Shown one piece after another: positions 14,536 to 16,913 of a stretch of DNA of 16,913 bases. Made by a program: the position numbers and the translations under genes. The DNA comes from Planctomycetota bacterium. Its GTDB lineage: Bacteria > Planctomycetota > UBA1135. The notes beneath the pieces are model-generated. The model saw only the letters and a list, made by a program, of their open reading frames with translations, had not been told where the DNA came from and ran no database searches. Location of the stretch: NCBI GenBank assembly GCA_027623585.1, contig JAQBVK010000012.1:1-16913 (forward strand), written 5' to 3'. How positions within the stretch are numbered: position 1 is the first letter of the stretch; each line of letters opens with the position of its first letter.

Positions 14536-15726
14536 ATGAAGTTCCTGCGCAAGGCCCTCGACAAGATCGGCAAGCCCTTCCACAAGGGCGGCAAGTGGGA
14601 GAAGTTCTACCCGCTCTACGAAGCGGCGGACAGTTTCCTCTACACGCCCGGTACGCGCACCACCAGCGGCCCGCACCTGCGCGACGGCAACGACCTCAAG
14701 CGCACCATGATCACGGTGGTGATCGCGCTGCTGCCGTGCACGCTGTTTGCACTGTTCAACACCGGCTGGCAGGCGATGCTGGCCGACTCCGCGCACGCGG
14801 ACGCGGTGGCCGGAGGAATCAGCTTCGGTTCGCTGATGACTGCGCTCGGCATCGGCGCGTGGGCGTTCTTGCCGGTCTATGCGGTCACGATCGCGGTCGG
14901 CGGCGCGATCGAGTCGGTGTTCGCGACGGTGCGCAAGCACGAGATCAACGAGGGCTTCTTGGTCACCTCGCTACTCTTCCCGCTGATCATGCCGCCCACG
15001 ATTCCGTTGTGGCAGGTGGCGATCGGCATCGCTTTCGGCACGCTGATCGGCAAGGAGATCTTCGGCGGCACCGGCATGAACGTGCTGAACCCGGCGCTGA
15101 CCGGGCGCATCTTCCTGTTCTTCGCCTATCCGGGACAGATTTCCGGCGGCGTGTGGCGCATGCTGCCCTCCGATGCGGGACAAGTCGTCGACGGCATGTC
15201 CGGCGCCACCGTGCTCGGCGCTTACGCCGAGGGCGTGGCGTACGACGCAGCCGGTCTGTCCTGGAGCGATGCCTTCCTCGGCTTCATGCCCGGCTCGATG
15301 GGCGAGACCAGCGCGCTGTGCTGTTTGATCGGTGCGATCGTCCTGATCGTGACGCGCGTCGGCTCGTGGCGCGTGATGGCCGGCTGCGTGATCGGCTTGG
15401 TGGCGACGGTGTTGCTGATGAACGCACTCGCCGTGAATTCCTTCATGGAAGTGCCGTGGCACTGGCACTTGGTGGTCGGCGGTTTCGCTTTCGGCGCGGT
15501 GTTCATGGCGACCGATCCGGTGTCCGCCGCGCAGACCGACACCGGTCGCTGGATCTACGGCATTCTGATCGGCGCGCTCACCGTGGTGGTGCGCGTGCTC
15601 AATCCGGCGTATCCCGAAGGCGTGATGATGGCGATCGTGTTCATGAACGTGTTCGCCCCCACCATCGACCACTACGTCACGAAGACCAACATGAAGCGGA
15701 GGGCGCGTCGCCTTGAACTTCAGTAA
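14536..15726 (+). CDS. nqrB: Na+-translocating NADH:quinone reductase subunit B
   Basis: A 396-residue integral membrane subunit. The N-terminal amphipathic region (KPFHKGGKWEKFYPLYEA) is followed by many transmembrane segments (from about residue 57). The covalent FMN attachment motif SGAT is at 222-225, with Thr225 as the flavinylated residue. Other family signatures are FGGTGMNVLNPALTGRIF, split over residues 176-193, and HWHLVVGGFAFGAVFMATDPVSA near 310-335. NqrB carries FMN and riboflavin and takes part in Na+ translocation. The start at 14536 has AAGGAAGG (14522-14529) 6 nt upstream. It ends inside nqrC (14-nt overlap). Confidence 0.96.
   Translation: MKFLRKALDKIGKPFHKGGKWEKFYPLYEAADSFLYTPGTRTTSGPHLRDGNDLKRTMITVVIALLPCTLFALFNTGWQAMLADSAHADAVAGGISFGSLMTALGIGAWAFLPVYAVTIAVGGAIESVFATVRKHEINEGFLVTSLLFPLIMPPTIPLWQVAIGIAFGTLIGKEIFGGTGMNVLNPALTGRIFLFFAYPGQISGGVWRMLPSDAGQVVDGMSGATVLGAYAEGVAYDAAGLSWSDAFLGFMPGSMGETSALCCLIGAIVLIVTRVGSWRVMAGCVIGLVATVLLMNALAVNSFMEVPWHWHLVVGGFAFGAVFMATDPVSAAQTDTGRWIYGILIGALTVVVRVLNPAYPEGVMMAIVFMNVFAPTIDHYVTKTNMKRRARRLELQ
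15698..15703 (+). promoter_or_regulatory. Ribosome binding site of nqrC
   Basis: GGAGGG, 9 nt before the TTG at 15713 and inside the nqrB coding region. It supports the unusual TTG start. Confidence 0.65.
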
Positions 15727-16516
15727 CAAGTACATCCTTGGATTCACCGTCGTGCTGTGCCTGGTGTGCTCGCTGGCGGTGAGCTCTCTGGCGGTGGCGT
15801 TGAAGCCGAAGCAGGACGCGAACCGCTTGCTCGACCAACAGGAAAACATCCTGCGCGTGTCCGGGCTGTGGGTCGAAGACGGTCACCCCTCGCTCGAGCA
15901 GGCCGCCAAGATGTTCAAATCCATCGTGACCTGGGAAGTCGAGCGCAGCAGCGGCGAGATGACGCGCCAGACAGACTTCGCACCGGTCAAGCAAATGATC
16001 GACGACGTGAAGAAGCTCGATTACTTCGATGCCGAGAAGAAGCTCCCTAAGCGGCACAATACCGAGTCCGCCGACGCCAAAGGCGCACAGATCCGCTACG
16101 TCCCGAATCGCCTGCTGATCTACGAAGTCACCACACCCGGCAAGGAAGCCTGGGTGCTGCCGATGTGGGGCAACGGCCTATGGTCCACGATGTACGGATT
16201 CTTGTCCGTCAAGAAGGATTTCTCGCAGGTGCTCGGAATCACCTATTACCAGCACGGCGAGACGCCCGGTCTCGGCGGCGAGGTGGACAATCCGCGCTGG
16301 AAAGCGCAGTGGCCCGGCAAGACCCTGCTTGGCGCCGACGGCCAGCCGGTCATCGAAGTGGTCAAGAACGGCGCGGTACGCGACCCGTCGCGTCAAGTGG
16401 ACGGAATCAGCGGCTCCACGATCACCAGCCGCGGCGTGCACTACACCGTGCGCACCTGGCTCGGCGACGAAGGCTACGGCGCGTGGATTGCGCGTCAACG
16501 GGAGGCGCAGCCGTGA
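15713..16516 (+). CDS. nqrC: Na+-translocating NADH:quinone reductase subunit C
   Basis: A 267-residue subunit with one N-terminal transmembrane helix (residues 7-30) and a periplasmic FMN domain. Diagnostic blocks are QENILRVSGL, YYQHGETPGLGGE (179-190) and VDGISGSTITS (229-239), where Thr236 is the expected covalent FMN site. The family motif is usually SGAT; here it is SGST, which keeps the Thr. NqrC passes electrons from the NqrD/E iron-sulfur centre to NqrB. The start is TTG, overlapping nqrB by 14 nt, chosen because homology to the hydrophobic N-terminus begins there and an SD lies at 15698. It ends in a GTGA overlap with nqrD. Such overlaps point to translational coupling. Confidence 0.95.
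   Translation: MNFSNKYILGFTVVLCLVCSLAVSSLAVALKPKQDANRLLDQQENILRVSGLWVEDGHPSLEQAAKMFKSIVTWEVERSSGEMTRQTDFAPVKQMIDDVKKLDYFDAEKKLPKRHNTESADAKGAQIRYVPNRLLIYEVTTPGKEAWVLPMWGNGLWSTMYGFLSVKKDFSQVLGITYYQHGETPGLGGEVDNPRWKAQWPGKTLLGADGQPVIEVVKNGAVRDPSRQVDGISGSTITSRGVHYTVRTWLGDEGYGAWIARQREAQP
16500..16505 (+). promoter_or_regulatory. Ribosome binding site of nqrD
   Basis: GGGAGG, 7 nt before the GTG at 16513, inside the end of nqrC. It supports the GTG start. Confidence 0.65.
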
Positions 16517-16913
16517 ATAAGGAACACAAAGAGATCCTGATCGCGCCGCTGCATCTGCAGAACCCGATCACTCTGCAGGTGCTCGGAATCTGCTCGGCGC
16601 TGGCGGTCACCACCAAGCTGGAGACCGCACTGGTGATGTGCGCCGCGCTGACCTTCGTGTTGGTGCTCTCCAACACCGTGATCTCGATGCTGCGCAACCG
16701 CATCCCGAGCAGCATCCGCGTGATCACGCAGCTTGCGATCATCGCCACGCTGGTGATCGCGGCGGACCAGATCATGCAGGCTTTCCTGTTCGACGTGTCC
16801 AAGCAGCTCTCGGTGTTCGTCGGCCTGATCATCACCAACTGCATCGTGATGGGTCGCGCGGAAGCCTTCGCGATGGCCAACCCGCCGTTCAAGAGCGCGC
16901 TCGACGGCTTCGC
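16513..16913 (+). CDS. nqrD: Na+-translocating NADH:quinone reductase subunit D (partial, runs off the right edge)
   Basis: The first 133 codons of NqrD, which is usually about 210 residues. Start GTG overlaps the nqrC stop as GTGA. Near-invariant family blocks are NPITLQVLGICSALAVTTKLETALVM, read across residues 17-42, and KQLSVFVGLIITNCIVMGRAEAFAM across 99-123. The cysteines in LGICSA and TNCIVMG are those that, with NqrE, hold the intramembrane [2Fe-2S] cluster. Several transmembrane helices are visible. nqrE and nqrF are expected immediately downstream, outside the window. Confidence 0.96.
   Translation, partial: MNKEHKEILIAPLHLQNPITLQVLGICSALAVTTKLETALVMCAALTFVLVLSNTVISMLRNRIPSSIRVITQLAIIATLVIAADQIMQAFLFDVSKQLSVFVGLIITNCIVMGRAEAFAMANPPFKSALDGF

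Noticed and set aside
13163..16913. Rnf complex instead of Nqr
   Set aside because: The first subunit lacks the CxxCxxC clusters of RnfC, and subunits B, C and D match Nqr-specific lengths and motifs in Nqr gene order.
1..16913. Mobile elements, CRISPR arrays, tRNA or rRNA genes
   Set aside because: No transposase or integrase motif, no regularly spaced repeat and no tRNA or rRNA signature seen on reading both strands.

Overview
This is a high-GC (roughly two thirds G+C by eye, strong G/C third-position bias), densely coding bacterial chromosomal window. The organism is Gram-negative in architecture: it has a putative outer-membrane beta-barrel protein, a membrane-anchored HtrA-type periplasmic protease and a sodium-translocating NADH:quinone reductase (Nqr) operon. 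Large exported proteins made of carboxypeptidase-regulatory-like modules, frequent GTG/TTG starts and many genes without a Shine-Dalgarno sequence would fit an environmental, possibly marine, Planctomycetota-type genome. That assignment is an inference from gene content only. I see no tRNA, rRNA, IS element, CRISPR array or prophage gene.

Layout. (1) 1-1592 looks eroded: a glycosyltransferase-2 N-terminus that stops after about 63 codons (minus), an outer-membrane beta-barrel-like gene (311-1174, plus), and, abutting its stop codon, a sodB remnant (minus) that has lost about 29 internal residues, including a metal ligand, as well as its C-terminus. (2) 1680-5367 holds two tandem paralogues of a GT-C/GT39-like membrane glycosyltransferase with a C-terminal TPR-like domain. 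Each is preceded by the same sequence, CCTACAATC, ending 6-7 nt before the start codon. (3) 5370-7892 encodes a Lon-related protease of the COG1067 type, 2 bp behind the second glycosyltransferase. (4) 7970-8851 is a TatD-like metal-dependent hydrolase resembling the hydrolase of ebo clusters, followed by a structured spacer and a strong plus-strand terminator (8962-8999). (5) An HtrA/DegS-like protease (9022-10083, minus) diverges from a 982-residue protein built of eight or nine beta-sandwich-like modules (10121-13069, plus). (6) After a third CCTACAATC box and a structured leader with a 20-codon upstream ORF comes nqrA-nqrB-nqrC-nqrD, tightly packed with overlaps; nqrD runs off the right edge and nqrE/nqrF are expected beyond it.

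Functionally, the Nqr complex couples NADH oxidation to Na+ export. The tandem glycosyltransferases probably build cell-surface glycans or modify lipid-linked acceptors. HtrA and the Lon-like protein handle envelope and cytoplasmic proteolysis respectively. The most unusual items are the shared 9-base promoter-like element suggesting leaderless transcripts, the doubly damaged sodB, the nqrA leader with its coupled short ORF, and the unexplained structured spacer at 8877-8933.
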